The notes under the pieces were generated by a model that worked only from the letters and a program-made list of their open reading frames with translations, had not been told where the DNA came from and did no database searches. A program made the position numbers and the translations under genes. Positions 1-9,673 of a DNA stretch of 64,000 bases are shown piece by piece. Numbering within the stretch: position 1 is the stretch's first letter; every line of letters starts with the position of its first letter. The DNA is from Oxalobacteraceae bacterium AB_14 (GTDB lineage Bacteria; Pseudomonadota; Gammaproteobacteria; Burkholderiales; Burkholderiaceae_D): the NCBI GenBank assembly GCA_000381565.1, contig KB906724.1, forward strand, positions 1,600,766-1,664,765, given 5' to 3'.

Positions 1-2
1 TT

Positions 3-311
3 GGCACCGGCATGGTCGGCGCGCCGGCTTGCGGCGACGTGATGAAGCTGCAAATCAAGGTCGGCGCCGATGGCCTGATCGAAGATGCGAAGTTCAAGAC
101 CTACGGCTGCGGTTCGGCCATCGCTTCCAGCTCGCTGGTGACCGAATGGGTCAAGGGCAAGACGCTGGACCAGGCGCTGGCCATCAAGAACACCCAGATC
201 GCTGAAGAGCTGGCGCTGCCGCCGGTAAAAATCCACTGCTCGATCCTGGCGGAAGACGCCATCAAGGCAGCGGTACTGGACTACCAGACCAAGCACCCAG
301 TCGCAGCGTAA
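3..311 (+). CDS. iscU: IscU iron-sulfur scaffold, 5' truncated by window edge
   Basis: IscU is the scaffold on which IscS-derived sulfur and iron are built into a [2Fe-2S] cluster that HscA/HscB then release. The reading frame is already open at base 3 (G-T-G-M-V-G-A-P-A-C), so the start lies upstream of the window. The three ligand cysteines are visible in PACGD, YGCGSA and IHCSIL, and the HscA recognition motif LPPVK sits just before the last one. It is followed by iscA, hscB, hscA, fdx and iscX in the usual order; iscR and iscS are presumably just outside. Identification is secure; only the first part is missing. Confidence 0.97.
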   Translation, partial: GTGMVGAPACGDVMKLQIKVGADGLIEDAKFKTYGCGSAIASSSLVTEWVKGKTLDQALAIKNTQIAEELALPPVKIHCSILAEDAIKAAVLDYQTKHPVAA

Positions 312-315
312 CCCA

Positions 316-395
316 GTCATTCCCGCGAAAGCGGGAATTCATGCCGGGCCGGATACGGCCAGTCAGCATGGGTTCCCGCCTGCGCGGGAACGACG
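316..395. repeat. REP-like inverted repeat pair between iscU and iscA
   Basis: The gap holds two short hairpins, GTCATTCCCGCGAAAGCGGG and a facing CATGGGTTCCCGCCTGCGCG, each with a GC-rich stem, arranged head to head over about 80 bases. Similar pairs occur at 3199-3277 and 13391-13470. The arrangement resembles bacterial interspersed (REP/BIME-like) elements. It could stabilise or attenuate the operon transcript, but that is inference. Confidence 0.8.
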
Positions 396-407
396 TAGGA
401 GAATCAA

Positions 408-731
408 ATGGCAATCACCCTGACCGAAAAAGCAGCCAAGCATATCAACCGCTACATCGAACGCCGTGGTAAAGGCGTCGGTCTGCGTTTTGGCGTGCGC
501 ACCACCGGCTGCTCGGGCCTGGCCTACAAGCTGGAATACGTGGACGAAATCGCCGAAGAGGACAGCGTCTTCGAATCGCACGGCGTCAAGGTATTCGTCG
601 ATCCGAAAAGCCTGCCGTACATCGACGGCACCGAGCTCGATTTCGCGCGCGAAGGCTTGAACGAAGGCTTCAAGTTCCATAACCCGAACGAGAAAGACGC
701 TTGCGGTTGCGGCGAAAGCTTCCGCATCTGA
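408..731 (+). CDS. iscA: IscA A-type iron-sulfur carrier
   Basis: A 107-residue A-type carrier that accepts Fe-S clusters from the scaffold and passes them to apo-proteins. The three invariant cysteines are present: TTGCSG near residue 35 and the C-terminal CGCGES pair. Length and the N-terminal [11 protein letters not shown] are typical. The start has a GGAG-like ribosome site (gtaggagaatcaaATG). It sits between a REP-like element and hscB, with only 6 bases to the next gene. The position inside isc argues for IscA rather than the paralogue ErpA. Confidence 0.96.
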   Translation: MAITLTEKAAKHINRYIERRGKGVGLRFGVRTTGCSGLAYKLEYVDEIAEEDSVFESHGVKVFVDPKSLPYIDGTELDFAREGLNEGFKFHNPNEKDACGCGESFRI

Positions 732-737
732 TAAGCC

Positions 738-1253
738 ATGCAAAATCACTTTGAGTTGTTCAATCTGCCGCAGCAGTTTGCCGTGGACGCGGAGGCGCTG
801 GACAGCGCCTACCGCGACGTCCAGGGCCGCGTCCATCCCGACAAGTTCGTCAATGCCACCGACGCCGAAAAGCGCGTCGCCATGCAGTGGGCCACGCGCG
901 CCAACGAAGCCTATCAGACCCTGAAAAATCCGCAGAAGCGCGCGCAGTACCTGTGCGAGCTCAATGGCGTCGATTTGCAGACCGAGTCGAACACGGCGAT
1001 GCCGATGGCCTTCCTGATGCAGCAGATGGAGTGGCGCGAAGAACTGGGCGACGCCCGCGCCGCCAAGGACAGCGACGCGCTGGAAGCGCTGGACAAGCAG
1101 CTGCGCAACGAACGCAAGGCGCGCCTGGCGGAGATCGAAACGCAGATCGACGGCGGCGACTTCCACGCGGCGGCGCAGGGCGTGCGCGCGTTGATGTTCC
1201 TTGAAAAATTCGGCGAAGAAGTCCGCTTCGCCTTCGAAGCAATCGAAGCCTGA
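738..1253 (+). CDS. hscB: HscB J-domain co-chaperone
   Basis: A 171-residue co-chaperone that brings IscU to HscA and stimulates its ATPase during cluster transfer. The N-terminal J domain carries the diagnostic HPD tripeptide in VHPDKF (around residue 34). The C-terminal part is a helical, charged domain (residues about 85-171) as in known HscB proteins. Start and length fit the family. It lies between iscA and hscA, so co-transcription is expected. Confidence 0.96.
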   Translation: MQNHFELFNLPQQFAVDAEALDSAYRDVQGRVHPDKFVNATDAEKRVAMQWATRANEAYQTLKNPQKRAQYLCELNGVDLQTESNTAMPMAFLMQQMEWREELGDARAAKDSDALEALDKQLRNERKARLAEIETQIDGGDFHAAAQGVRALMFLEKFGEEVRFAFEAIEA

Positions 1254-1307
1254 GCGCGGCGCCTCGCGCGCGCCCTCGGCAGACAAGATAAGAATACAGG
1301 TCCATCC

Positions 1308-3188
1308 ATGGCACTTCTGCAAATTTCCGAACCAGGCATGTCCACCGCACCGCACCAGCATCGGCTGGCGGTCGGTATCGACCTGGGCACCACCAATTCG
1401 CTGGTCGCCACGGTGCGCAACAGCATTCCAGAAGTGCTGTGCGATGAGGATGGCCGCCCGCTGCTGCCGTCCGTGGTGCGCTATCTGCCGAACGGCCATG
1501 CCAACATCGGCTACAAGGCGCAGGCCGCGCAGACCACCGATCCGAAGAACACCATCGTCTCCGTCAAGCGCTTCATGGGCCGCGGCCTGGCCGATATCGC
1601 CTACGCGGAAAACATGCCCTACGATTTCCAGGACACCCCTGGCATGGTGCAGCTGAAGACCATCGCCGGCGTCAAGAGCCCGGTCGAGATCTCGGCGCAG
1701 ATCCTGGCCACGCTGCGCCAGCGCGCGGAAGATTCGCTGGGCGACGATCTGGTGGGCGCGGTCATCACCGTGCCGGCCTACTTCGACGACGCGCAGCGCC
1801 AGGCCACCAAGGATGCGGCGCAGCTGGCCGGCATCAACGTGCTGCGCCTGTTGAGCGAGCCTACCGCCGCCGCCATCGCCTACGGCCTGGACAACGGCTC
1901 GGAAGGTTTGTACGCAGTGTACGACCTCGGTGGCGGCACCTTCGACATCTCCATCCTCAAGCTGAGCAAGGGCGTGTTCGAAGTACTGTCCACCGGCGGC
2001 GATTCCGCGCTGGGCGGCGACGACTTCGATCACCGCCTGTTCTGCTACATCCACCAGCAGGAAAAACTGGCGCCGCTGTCGGACGAAGACACGGCCGTGC
2101 TGATGGTGAAAGCGCGCGAAGCGAAAGAGCAGCTGTCGACCAAAAACGATGTGACCGTCGACGCCATCCTTGGCTCCGGCGAAGAAGTGCATCTGAAGAT
2201 CACCGCAGAGATCTTCCAGGAGATCACCCGGCACCTGATCGACAAGACCATGAAGGCCATCAAGAAGGCGCTGCGCGACGCGAATGTCGACGCGGACGAC
2301 GTCGATGGCGTGGTCATGGTCGGCGGCGCGACGCGCATGCCGCACGTGCAGCGCGTGGTCAGCGAATACTTCCACACCATCCCGCACGCGAACATCGACC
2401 CGGACAAGGTCGTGGCGCTGGGCGCGGCGGTGCAGGCCAATCTGCTGGCCGGCAATCGCGCGCCGGGCGACGACTGGCTGCTGCTGGACGTGATCCCGCT
2501 GTCGCTGGGCATCGAGACCATGGGCGGCCTGGTCGAGAAGATCATTCCGCGTAACTCGACCATCCCTTGCGCCCGCGCGCAGGAGTTCACCACCTTCAAG
2601 GATGGCCAGACCGCGCTGGCGGTGCACGTGCTACAAGGAGAGCGTGAGCTGGTGTCCGACTGCCGTTCGCTGGCGCGCTTCGAGCTGCGCGGCATTCCGC
2701 CGATGGTGGCCGGCGCCGCGCGCATTCGCATCACCTACCAGGTGGATGCGGACGGCTTGCTGTCGGTGTCCGCGCGCGAACTGCGCTCCGGCGTGGAAGC
2801 GTCGATCGTCGTCAAGCCGGCCTACGGCCTGGGCGACGACGACGTCGCGCGCATGCTGCAGGATTCGTACAAATCGGCCGACACCGATATGGTCGCCCGC
2901 GCACTGCGCGAAGAGCAGGTCGAGGCCGAGCGCATCATGCTGGCCACGCAATCGGCGCTGGACGAAGATGCGGCTTTGCTGAGCGACGAAGAACGCGCGG
3001 CGGTCGATGTCTTGATGAACAAGGTGCGCGACGTGGTAGCCCAGTCGCAGACCGGCGCCGTCGACCACGCGGCGGTGAAGTCCGCCGTCGAAGCGCTGGC
3101 CAACGGCACCGAAGAATTCGCATCGCGCCGCATGGATCGCAGCGTGCGCAGCGCACTGGCCGGCAAGACGCTGGACCAGGTAGTTTAA
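1308..3188 (+). CDS. hscA: HscA, Hsp70-type chaperone for Fe-S assembly
   Basis: A 626-residue specialised Hsp70 that uses ATP to release clusters from IscU through its LPPVK motif. The ATPase domain shows GIDLGTTNS near residue 23, [10 protein letters not shown] near residue 206 and VGGATRMPH near residue 338. The substrate-binding domain follows. The start at 1308 gives [10 protein letters not shown], the usual HscA beginning; a second ATG at 1338 is less likely. A 54-base gap separates it from hscB. A REP-like pair follows before fdx. Confidence 0.97.
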   Translation: MALLQISEPGMSTAPHQHRLAVGIDLGTTNSLVATVRNSIPEVLCDEDGRPLLPSVVRYLPNGHANIGYKAQAAQTTDPKNTIVSVKRFMGRGLADIAYAENMPYDFQDTPGMVQLKTIAGVKSPVEISAQILATLRQRAEDSLGDDLVGAVITVPAYFDDAQRQATKDAAQLAGINVLRLLSEPTAAAIAYGLDNGSEGLYAVYDLGGGTFDISILKLSKGVFEVLSTGGDSALGGDDFDHRLFCYIHQQEKLAPLSDEDTAVLMVKAREAKEQLSTKNDVTVDAILGSGEEVHLKITAEIFQEITRHLIDKTMKAIKKALRDANVDADDVDGVVMVGGATRMPHVQRVVSEYFHTIPHANIDPDKVVALGAAVQANLLAGNRAPGDDWLLLDVIPLSLGIETMGGLVEKIIPRNSTIPCARAQEFTTFKDGQTALAVHVLQGERELVSDCRSLARFELRGIPPMVAGAARIRITYQVDADGLLSVSARELRSGVEASIVVKPAYGLGDDDVARMLQDSYKSADTDMVARALREEQVEAERIMLATQSALDEDAALLSDEERAAVDVLMNKVRDVVAQSQTGAVDHAAVKSAVEALANGTEEFASRRMDRSVRSALAGKTLDQVV

Positions 3189-3198
3189 GGCGCCGCAC

Positions 3199-3277
3199 GT
3201 CATTCCCGCGAAAGCGGGAATCCATGCTGAGCCAACTGAATCGCGCCCCTATGGATCCCCGCTTTCGCGAGGATGAC
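3199..3277. repeat. REP-like inverted repeat pair between hscA and fdx
   Basis: Second copy of the element seen at 316-395. The left arm GTCATTCCCGCGAAAGCGGG begins at 3199, and the facing arm, GGATCCCCGCTTTCGCGAGG followed by ATGAC, ends at 3277. It again lies inside an operon between two co-oriented genes. Confidence 0.8.
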
Positions 3278-3308
3278 GGTGGGGCTAATCAAAATGTAGA
3301 GGTATCAA

Positions 3309-3650
3309 GTGCCACAAATCGTATTCCTGCCCCACGCAAAACTGTGCCCGGACGGCGCCGTTGTCGAAGCCGAAGCCGGCAAGACCCTGTGCGACGTCAT
3401 GCTCGAAAATGACATCCACATCGAGCACGCCTGCGAGAAGTCCTGCGCCTGCACCACCTGCCACGTGCTGGTGCGCGAAGGCTTCAACTCTCTGAGCGAA
3501 GCCAGCGAAACCGAAGAAGACCTGCTGGACAAGGCCTGGGGCCTGGAGGCCGTGTCGCGCCTGTCGTGCCAGGCGGTGGTGGCGAATGAAGACCTGGTCG
3601 TCGAGATCCCCAAGTACACCATCAATCACGCAAGCGAAGGCGGACACTGA
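3309..3650 (+). CDS. fdx: ISC-system [2Fe-2S] ferredoxin
   Basis: A 113-residue adrenodoxin-type ferredoxin that supplies electrons during Fe-S assembly. The ligands follow the expected C-x5-C-x2-C pattern in [13 protein letters not shown], with a fourth Cys in RLSCQAVV. The start codon is GTG at 3309, preceded by a GAGG ribosome site at about 3299-3302. That start gives [16 protein letters not shown], matching the family. It is followed by iscX after one base. Confidence 0.96.
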   Translation: MPQIVFLPHAKLCPDGAVVEAEAGKTLCDVMLENDIHIEHACEKSCACTTCHVLVREGFNSLSEASETEEDLLDKAWGLEAVSRLSCQAVVANEDLVVEIPKYTINHASEGGH

Positions 3651-3651
3651 T

Positions 3652-3846
3652 ATGAAATGGACCGACATCACCGCGATTGCGGAAGCGCTCTACGATAAGC
3701 ACCCGGACATCGATCCGCTGACTATCCGCTTCACTGATCTGCACAACTGGATCGTCGACCTCGAAGAGTTCGACGACGACCATACGCGCGGCGGTGAGAA
3801 AGTCCTCGAAGCGGTTCAGCAGGCGTGGATCGATGAAGCCAAGTAA
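3652..3846 (+). CDS. iscX: IscX small acidic ISC accessory protein
   Basis: A 64-residue acidic protein that binds IscS and iron and modulates cluster assembly. I chose the start at 3652 ([13 protein letters not shown]) because it gives the family length and begins right after fdx; a longer in-frame ORF from 3586 would overlap fdx. The D/E-rich segment around [10 protein letters not shown] is typical. Its last 14 bases overlap the next gene. Confidence 0.95.
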   Translation: MKWTDITAIAEALYDKHPDIDPLTIRFTDLHNWIVDLEEFDDDHTRGGEKVLEAVQQAWIDEAK

Positions 3847-4738
3847 GCCAGCGGCGAAAGCCGCGCCAGCGAAAATCGGCGCCACCGTCACCGGCGCGGA
3901 CAACATGCCGGAGATCCGCGAAGGCCAGACCGTCGCGCTGCTGCAAGAGCTGCACATCCTGACCCGCGACGGCAAGATGAACCAGGACAGCCGCCGCAAG
4001 CTGAAGCAGGTCTATCACCTGTACCAGTTCATCGAACCGCTGCTCAAGGAAGTGCTGGCCGAGAAGGACAGCGTGTCGCTGGTCGACCACGGCGCCGGCA
4101 AGTCCTACCTCGGCTTCATCATCTACGACCTGTTCTTCAAGGCGTTGAACGATAACTCCCACATCTACGGCATCGAAACCCGCGAAGAGCTGGTGGCGCG
4201 TTCGCAGGAACTGGCCAGGCAGTTCAAGTTCCCCGGCATGTCCTTCCTGCCGCTGTCGGTGGCCGAGTCCACCGAATCGAAGCTGCTGCCGGACCAGATC
4301 GACGTCGTCACCGCGCTCCACGCCTGCAACACGGCGACCGACGACGCCATCCACTTCGCGCTGAAGAAGAAGGCCAGGTACATGGTGCTGGTGCCGTGCT
4401 GCCAGGCGGAAGTGGCGACGGTGCTGAAGAAGAACAAGGGCAAGTCGCTGGCCAAATCGGCGCTGACCGAGATCTGGCGCCATCCTATCCACACGCGCGA
4501 ATTCGGCAGCCAGATCACCAACGTGCTGCGCTGCCTGCAACTGGAGGCGCACGGCTACCACGTCAACGTGACCGAGCTGGTAGGCTGGGAGCACTCGATG
4601 AAGAATGAGCTGATCATCGCCACGTACAAGAACCTGCCGCGCCAGCGACCATCGGAGCGTTTGCAGGAAGTGCTGGAGACATTGGGGCTGGAAGAAATGG
4701 GCAACCGTTTTTTCACCGAGCAGGTAGCAAAACAGTAA
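3833..4738 (+). CDS. class I SAM-dependent methyltransferase (Methyltransf_32-like)
   Basis: A 301-residue protein with a Rossmann-type SAM motif, [13 protein letters not shown], at about residues 80-92, and a later LVPCCQAEV segment. A Gly-rich motif followed by a PCC-type segment resembles the METTL25/Methyltransf_32 group. The substrate is unknown; RNA or protein are both possible. The start at 3833 ([14 protein letters not shown]) overlaps iscX by 14 bases and gives a short Ala/Lys-rich basic leader. Being joined to the isc operon suggests co-expression, but no functional link can be inferred. Confidence 0.75.
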   Translation: MKPSKPAAKAAPAKIGATVTGADNMPEIREGQTVALLQELHILTRDGKMNQDSRRKLKQVYHLYQFIEPLLKEVLAEKDSVSLVDHGAGKSYLGFIIYDLFFKALNDNSHIYGIETREELVARSQELARQFKFPGMSFLPLSVAESTESKLLPDQIDVVTALHACNTATDDAIHFALKKKARYMVLVPCCQAEVATVLKKNKGKSLAKSALTEIWRHPIHTREFGSQITNVLRCLQLEAHGYHVNVTELVGWEHSMKNELIIATYKNLPRQRPSERLQEVLETLGLEEMGNRFFTEQVAKQ

Positions 4739-4760
4739 ATCAAAAAGGGGTGATGGAACG

Positions 4761-5783
4761 ATGAGTGAGCTGAACGAAAAATGGTTGGACCTGCGCAGCG
4801 ACACCATCACCCGCCCCAGCGCGGCGATGCGCGCCGCGATGAACGCAGCGGACGTCGGCGACGATGTCTACGGCGATGATCCAGGCGTCAACCGCCTGCA
4901 GGAATACACGGCCGATTTGTTCGGCTACGAGGACGCGCTGTTCGCGCCGTCCGGCACGCAGAGCAATCTGCTGGCCTTGCTGGCCCACTGCGGCCGTGGC
5001 GACGAATACCTGGTCGGGCAGGAAGCCCATACCTACCGCTACGAAGGCGGCGGCGCCGCGGTGCTGGGCAGTATCCAGCCGCAGCCCATCATCAACCAGC
5101 CCGACGGCAGCATCGCGCTGGCCGACATCGAAGCCTACATCAAGCCGGACGATTTCCACTTCGCGCGCAGCAAGCTGCTGGCGTTGGAAAACACCATCGG
5201 CGGCCGCGTGCTGGGCCTCGACTACCTGAAGCAGGCGACCACGCTGGCGCACGAGCGCGGCCTGGCCACGCACCTCGACGGCGCGCGCGTCTGCAACGCC
5301 GCCGTCAAGCTGGGCGTGAGCCCGCGCGCGGCGGTCGCCGGCTTCGATTCCGTTTCGGTGTGCCTGTCCAAAGGCCTGGGCGCGCCGATCGGCTCCGTCC
5401 TGTGCGGCAGCAAGCCGCTGATCGCCGAGGCCAAACGCTGGCGCAAGATGCTGGGCGGCGGCATGCGCCAGGCCGGCATGATCGCGGCGGGCGGCATGTA
5501 CGCCCTGCAGCACAACTTCGCGCGACTGGCGGAGGATCACGACAACGCCACCTACTTCGCGGGCGAACTGGCCAGGCTCAAAGGCATCAAGGTCAGCACG
5601 CCGCAAACCAATATTTTCTACGTCGATATCCCGGCCGACACCTGCCGTGCTTTGAACGACGTGCTGCAACTGACCCGCATACGCGTATCGATGTCGCCGC
5701 ACCTGCGCATCGTCACGCACATGGATGCATCGCGCGAGGACATCGACCGCGCCATTACCGTTTTTGGAGATTTTTTCGGATGA
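4761..5783 (+). CDS. ltaE: low-specificity L-threonine aldolase
   Basis: A PLP enzyme of 340 residues that cleaves L-threonine and L-allo-threonine to glycine and acetaldehyde. The beginning WLDLRSDTITRPS, the cofactor segment HLDGARVCNAA and the PLP lysine in CLSKGLGAPIGS (about residue 213) are all characteristic. Length is normal. A GGGGTGATGGAACG ribosome region precedes the start. The stop overlaps the next start codon (ATGA), so the two genes are translationally coupled. Confidence 0.93.
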   Translation: MSELNEKWLDLRSDTITRPSAAMRAAMNAADVGDDVYGDDPGVNRLQEYTADLFGYEDALFAPSGTQSNLLALLAHCGRGDEYLVGQEAHTYRYEGGGAAVLGSIQPQPIINQPDGSIALADIEAYIKPDDFHFARSKLLALENTIGGRVLGLDYLKQATTLAHERGLATHLDGARVCNAAVKLGVSPRAAVAGFDSVSVCLSKGLGAPIGSVLCGSKPLIAEAKRWRKMLGGGMRQAGMIAAGGMYALQHNFARLAEDHDNATYFAGELARLKGIKVSTPQTNIFYVDIPADTCRALNDVLQLTRIRVSMSPHLRIVTHMDASREDIDRAITVFGDFFG

Positions 5784-6523
5784 CCGACACCACCACTGAT
5801 AATTCGGTCCGCCTGGCCAAGCGCCTGTCGGAAATGCGCCCATGCTCGCGCCGCGAAGCCGAACTCTATATCGAGGGCGGTTTCGTCAGCGTCGATGGCG
5901 TTGTGGTGGAAGAGGCGGGCGCCCGCGTGACGATGGAACAGCAGATCGACGTCGCCCCCGACGCCACGCTGCTGGAGATCCTGCCGGTGACGATCCTGCT
6001 GCACAAACCGGTGGGCGCCAACGGCGGCATCGGCAAGGACGGTTCGCCGGCGGTGCATCTGCTGAACCACGCTTCGCTGACGCGCTCCGCGCCGGGCCAG
6101 CGCTTCCTCAAGCGCCACCTGGTCAACCTGACCCTGACCAACCCGCTGGAGACGCATGCCAGCGGGCTGCTGGTGTTCACGCAGGACTTCCGCGTCAGCC
6201 GCAAGCTGGTCGACGAAGCGGCCAAGATCGAGCACGAGATCATCGCCGAGGTGACCGGAACCATCGTGGAAAACGGCCTGGCGCTGCTGAACCACGGCCT
6301 GCCGTTCAACGGCAAGCCGCTGCCGCCGATGAAGGTCAGCTGGCAGAACGAGAACCGCCTGCGCTTCGCGCCGAAGAATCCCAAGCCGGGCCAGATCGAA
6401 CATATGTGCAAGATGGTCGGCCTGAGCGTGGTGTCGTTGAAGCGCATCCGCATCGGACGTATCGCAATGTCGAGTCTGCCGGTAGGCGAGTGGCGCTACC
6501 TGCAGGATCATGAGCGATTCTGA
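5780..6523 (+). CDS. RsuA/RluF-like pseudouridine synthase homologue without the catalytic Asp
   Basis: A 247-residue protein with an N-terminal S4 RNA-binding domain (RLAKRLSEMRPCSRREAELY, residues about 9-28) and a pseudouridine-synthase-like domain. In active RsuA-family enzymes the catalytic aspartate sits in a G-R-L-D-x-x-T-x-G-L-L motif. Here the equivalent segment reads NPLETHASGLLVFTQD, with Glu where Asp is expected and no Arg. The rest of the fold is well kept (KVSWQNENRLRF, MKRIRIGRI-like ending), so it may be an RNA-binding protein or a relaxed enzyme rather than a decayed gene. Start by ATGA overlap with ltaE. Confidence 0.8.
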   Translation: MTDTTTDNSVRLAKRLSEMRPCSRREAELYIEGGFVSVDGVVVEEAGARVTMEQQIDVAPDATLLEILPVTILLHKPVGANGGIGKDGSPAVHLLNHASLTRSAPGQRFLKRHLVNLTLTNPLETHASGLLVFTQDFRVSRKLVDEAAKIEHEIIAEVTGTIVENGLALLNHGLPFNGKPLPPMKVSWQNENRLRFAPKNPKPGQIEHMCKMVGLSVVSLKRIRIGRIAMSSLPVGEWRYLQDHERF

Positions 6524-6674
6524 TTTTCACCTTGCCCGAATAAATCGGATACAACAAAAATTTTTGAAAATCGCCGCAATATCAATTAATTATTGATTTA
6601 AACGAATTATCAAATGCCATAAATGGATTGGCCGGCCGATTCGCCGCGCCCTGCCCTTATGGAGATGCAAATGA

Positions 6675-8363
6675 AATGGCGGCTTTGCGATTGTGGCGAT
6701 GATCGGCGCACTGATCGGCCTGATAGGTTTGCAGAAAGCCGATCAGATCAACGAAATGGGCAATCGCATGTACGACACCGAGACCATCGGTCTGAGGCAT
6801 GCGGCCGAAGCCAATGTGCAGCTTTTCGCGGCAGCGCGGGCGATCCGCAGCTCGATCCTGGCCGATACCCTGGAGCGCCGCGCCGCGCCGCGTCGCTCAA
6901 GACAGTTGAAGTACGCATCGCCAACGTCAAGAAGGAAATCGCGGCGGCGGCCAGGCATTTCGACTCGCGCGAAGGGCAGGCCCTGGTGGCGGAGGTCTCG
7001 GCGGGATTCGCGGCGTACGAGGGCGGCCTGCGCAAGGCGATGGACGCGCTCGCCAAGGAGGCGCCGCGCGAGACCTCGGCCTCGGTCGAACAGATGAACC
7101 AGGCGCGCCCCATGGCCGATCGCATCGACGATTTGATGACCAAGATGGTCAATTTGAAGTTATCCAACGCCGAGCGCCTGAGCGCCGACACCGACGTCAT
7201 ATATGGCCAGGTCCGTACCACCCTGATCGCCCTGAGCGTGGGTGGCCTGGTGTTGGGCGTGGCGATCGGCCTGGTGATCGCGGCCAGCCTCACCGGCCAA
7301 CTGGGCGGCGAGCCCAGCTATGCGTCCATGATCGCCGACCGCATCGCAGAGGGGGACCTGACGGTGGAGGTCGAGACGCGGCCCGGCGACCGCGGCAGCC
7401 TGTTGCTGTCGATGCGCACCATGCGCGAGAAGCTGGCGGACATCGTCGGCAACGTGCGCTCCGGTACGGACATGATTGCGACCGCAACGGGCCAGATCGC
7501 CGCCGGCAATCTCGATTTGTCGTCGCGTACCGAACAACAGGCCAGCGCGCTTGAGGAAACCGCGTCGTCGATGGAGGAATTGACCTCGACGGTCAAGCAA
7601 AATTCGGAGCACGCCGCACAGGCCAACCAGCTTGCGCGGTCGGCCTCCACGGTGGCGCTCAAGGGCGGCGCGGTGATGGACAGCGTGATGGCCAACATGG
7701 CGTCGATTTCAGATTCCTCGCGCAAGATCGGCGACATCATCAGCGTCATCGATGGCATCGCGTTCCAGACCAACATCCTGGCGCTGAACGCCGCCGTCGA
7801 GGCGGCCCGGGCAGGCGAGCAGAGCCGCGGCTTTGCCGTGGTGGCCAGCGAGGTGCGCAATCTGGCCCAGCGCTCCGCCGCCGCCGCCAAGGAAATCAGC
7901 ACGCTGATCAAGGATTCGGTCGAGAAGGTTGACGGCGGCAGCAAGCTGGTCGGCGAGGCCGGCGCCACCATGCGCGAAGTGGTGCAAAGCGTGGACCGGG
8001 TGTCGTCCATCATCGGCGAAATCACCTCGGCCAGCCGCGAACAGTCGTCCGGAATCGAACAGATCAACCAGGCCATCTGCCAGATGGACGAGGTGGTGCA
8101 GCAAAACGCCGCCTTGGTCGAGGAGGCCGCCGCCGCCACCGGCGCCTTGCAGGAGCAGGCCGATGGCCTGGTTCAGCTGGTCAGCGTGTTCAAATCGGCC
8201 GCCAGTCAGGCTGCTGGTCAGCAGTTCGTGAAGCCGGCGGCGCCGGTATTGCGGCTGGCCTCGAACAGGACCGGGCGCTTGGCGGCGCCGACCGCGGCCA
8301 AGCCTGCCGCGCCCCCCCCAGCGCATGGCCGCCGCGGCGATCAACGATTGGGAAGCGTTCTAA
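6675..8363 (+). pseudogene. methyl-accepting chemotaxis protein, frameshifted
   Basis: A chemoreceptor split over two frames. The N-terminal part (second half of TM1, [11 protein letters not shown], and a four-helix-type sensor) reads in one frame from about 6675 to 6890. The rest of the sensor domain, a second TM, HAMP segment and the MCP signalling domain (hairpin tip [20 protein letters not shown]) read in another. A C8 run at 8312-8319 then restores the first frame, giving the usual C-terminus [12 protein letters not shown] ending at 8363. The first shift lies in a GCC/GCG-rich stretch at 6874-6893. The cytoplasmic N-terminus is missing; an in-frame stop at 6672 precedes it. The two shifts compensate, so sequencing error is possible. 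Confidence 0.8.
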
Positions 8364-8899
8364 GCGTCGGGGCCGGGTGCGCCGGCCTTGGCCGCGCGCC
8401 GTGGAAGCGGCGGCAGCTGGACCAGGCGGGTGCCGGTCAGTTTGTCGTGCAGGAACTGGCGGTCCTGGTCGAGGAAGGCGGTCAGCGACCACAGCAGGAT
8501 GCCTGCGCCGACCGCGCCCAGCGCCTGCCACTTGTGCAGGTCCAGCACCAGCGACGCCAGCAGTGCCGGCAGCACCCACATCCAGCTCAGCAGATAGCGC
8601 ACGGCGGCCGTTTGCAGCGACAGGTGGTCGTGGCCGGGGCGCACCACCTTCAGGCGCCAGGTCTTCATCGCCAGCGTCTGGCCGTCGCGGCTCCACTGGT
8701 GGATGAAGTAGGCGCCCAGCACCAGGAAGGCCAGCGCCTGGCGCATGTGCTCCAAGGTCGGCGTGTGGCTGCCGTGGACGGCGACTTCAAAAATCAGGAA
8801 GGGCAGGAACAGCACCGCGAAACCCAGCAGGGTTTCGTAGACCATTGAAATCAGGCGGCGCTTGATGGTGGGGATGGTGACAAGCGGCTTATTTGACAT
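8360..8899 (-). CDS. RDD family membrane protein
   Basis: A 179-residue integral membrane protein with the RDD arrangement: a first hydrophobic stretch ([19 protein letters not shown]), a second ([14 protein letters not shown]), then [15 protein letters not shown] and a third membrane segment. The C-terminal [19 protein letters not shown] is also typical. Function of the family is poorly known; some members transport small solutes or ions. It is the last gene of a minus-strand run behind a sigma factor and overlaps the DUF3106 gene by 11 bases. Its 3' end overlaps the chemoreceptor stop by 4 bases. Confidence 0.85.
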   Translation of the reverse strand: MSNKPLVTIPTIKRRLISMVYETLLGFAVLFLPFLIFEVAVHGSHTPTLEHMRQALAFLVLGAYFIHQWSRDGQTLAMKTWRLKVVRPGHDHLSLQTAAVRYLLSWMWVLPALLASLVLDLHKWQALGAVGAGILLWSLTAFLDQDRQFLHDKLTGTRLVQLPPLPRRAAKAGAPGPDA

Positions 8900-9668
8900 T
8901 GTTGGTGGCAGGCGGGGCAGGAGGTGCGGACGCCGGTGCGGCAGGCGCGACGACCGGTGTGATATTCGATGCGTTGGGGATGGCAGCGCCGGTGGCTGGA
9001 TCGGTGGTCGGCGCCACGGCCGGCGCGGCGCTCGCGACAGGCAAGGCCGGCGCCACGGCGGGACCGCCAGTGGTCGGCACGGCCGGCTTGATCGGCGCCA
9101 CGGTTTTCATCTTGCTCTGGGTCGGCGTCGGCAGGTTGGCGACTTGTTTCTTCATCGCTGCCTTGGCCGCCAGTTTGCGCTTCTGTTCTTCAGGCAGTTG
9201 CTGATACGATTCCCATTGCGTGGTTTTCTGCGACGGATCGATCTTTTGCGCGCGGGTGAAGTTCTGGCGCACCTGGCGGCGCTCTTCCGGCGTCATCTTG
9301 ACCCACTCTCGCATGCGTTCCTGCACGCGAGCCTGCTCGCCAGGCGTCATCGACGCATAGCGTTTGACGATGCCCAGCCATTTTTGCTTGCGGATCGGTT
9401 CCATTTGGTCCCATTCGGGCGCCAGCGGCTCCAGCGCCCGCCGTTGCGCAGGCGACAAATCCTTCCACATGGTTTTTTCCGGCGACTTGGCCGGCGCGCG
9501 CTTGCCCGCCGCCGCACTCGGCCGCACGCCGGTTGCGGAAGAACTCGACGCGGCAGGCTGGGCTGGCGTTTCCGACCGGCCGCAACCGACCAGCGCCGCG
9601 CTTGCCGCTGCTATCGCCAACGCCACTGCCATTCCAGCGCCCCATTTTGCACGACCGCTCAATGCCAT
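8889..9668 (-). CDS. DUF3106 domain lipoprotein
   Basis: A 259-residue exported protein. The N-terminus is a hydrophobic signal ending in a lipobox-like LVGC, so it is probably a lipoprotein. The centre (residues about 65-150) is the DUF3106 pattern: repeated helical segments with WKDLSPAQRRALEPL, MTPGEQARVQERM and MTPEERRQVRQNF. These resemble CpxP/Spy-like L-T-x-x-Q repeats, though that resemblance is only suggestive. The C-terminal third is Ala/Pro-rich and low complexity. It lies 5 bases after the DUF3619 gene. Confidence 0.8.
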   Translation of the reverse strand: MALSGRAKWGAGMAVALAIAAASAALVGCGRSETPAQPAASSSSATGVRPSAAAGKRAPAKSPEKTMWKDLSPAQRRALEPLAPEWDQMEPIRKQKWLGIVKRYASMTPGEQARVQERMREWVKMTPEERRQVRQNFTRAQKIDPSQKTTQWESYQQLPEEQKRKLAAKAAMKKQVANLPTPTQSKMKTVAPIKPAVPTTGGPAVAPALPVASAAPAVAPTTDPATGAAIPNASNITPVVAPAAPASAPPAPPATNNVK

Positions 9669-9673
9669 GCTGG

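Noticed and set aside
363..2627. 754-codon minus-strand ORF across hscA/hscB
   Set aside because: It is antisense to well-identified isc genes, has low-complexity Ala/Arg/His/Gln composition and no family motif; such frames arise from GC-rich third positions.
3586..3651. Upstream extension of iscX
   Set aside because: It would overlap fdx and adds residues not found in the 64-residue family.
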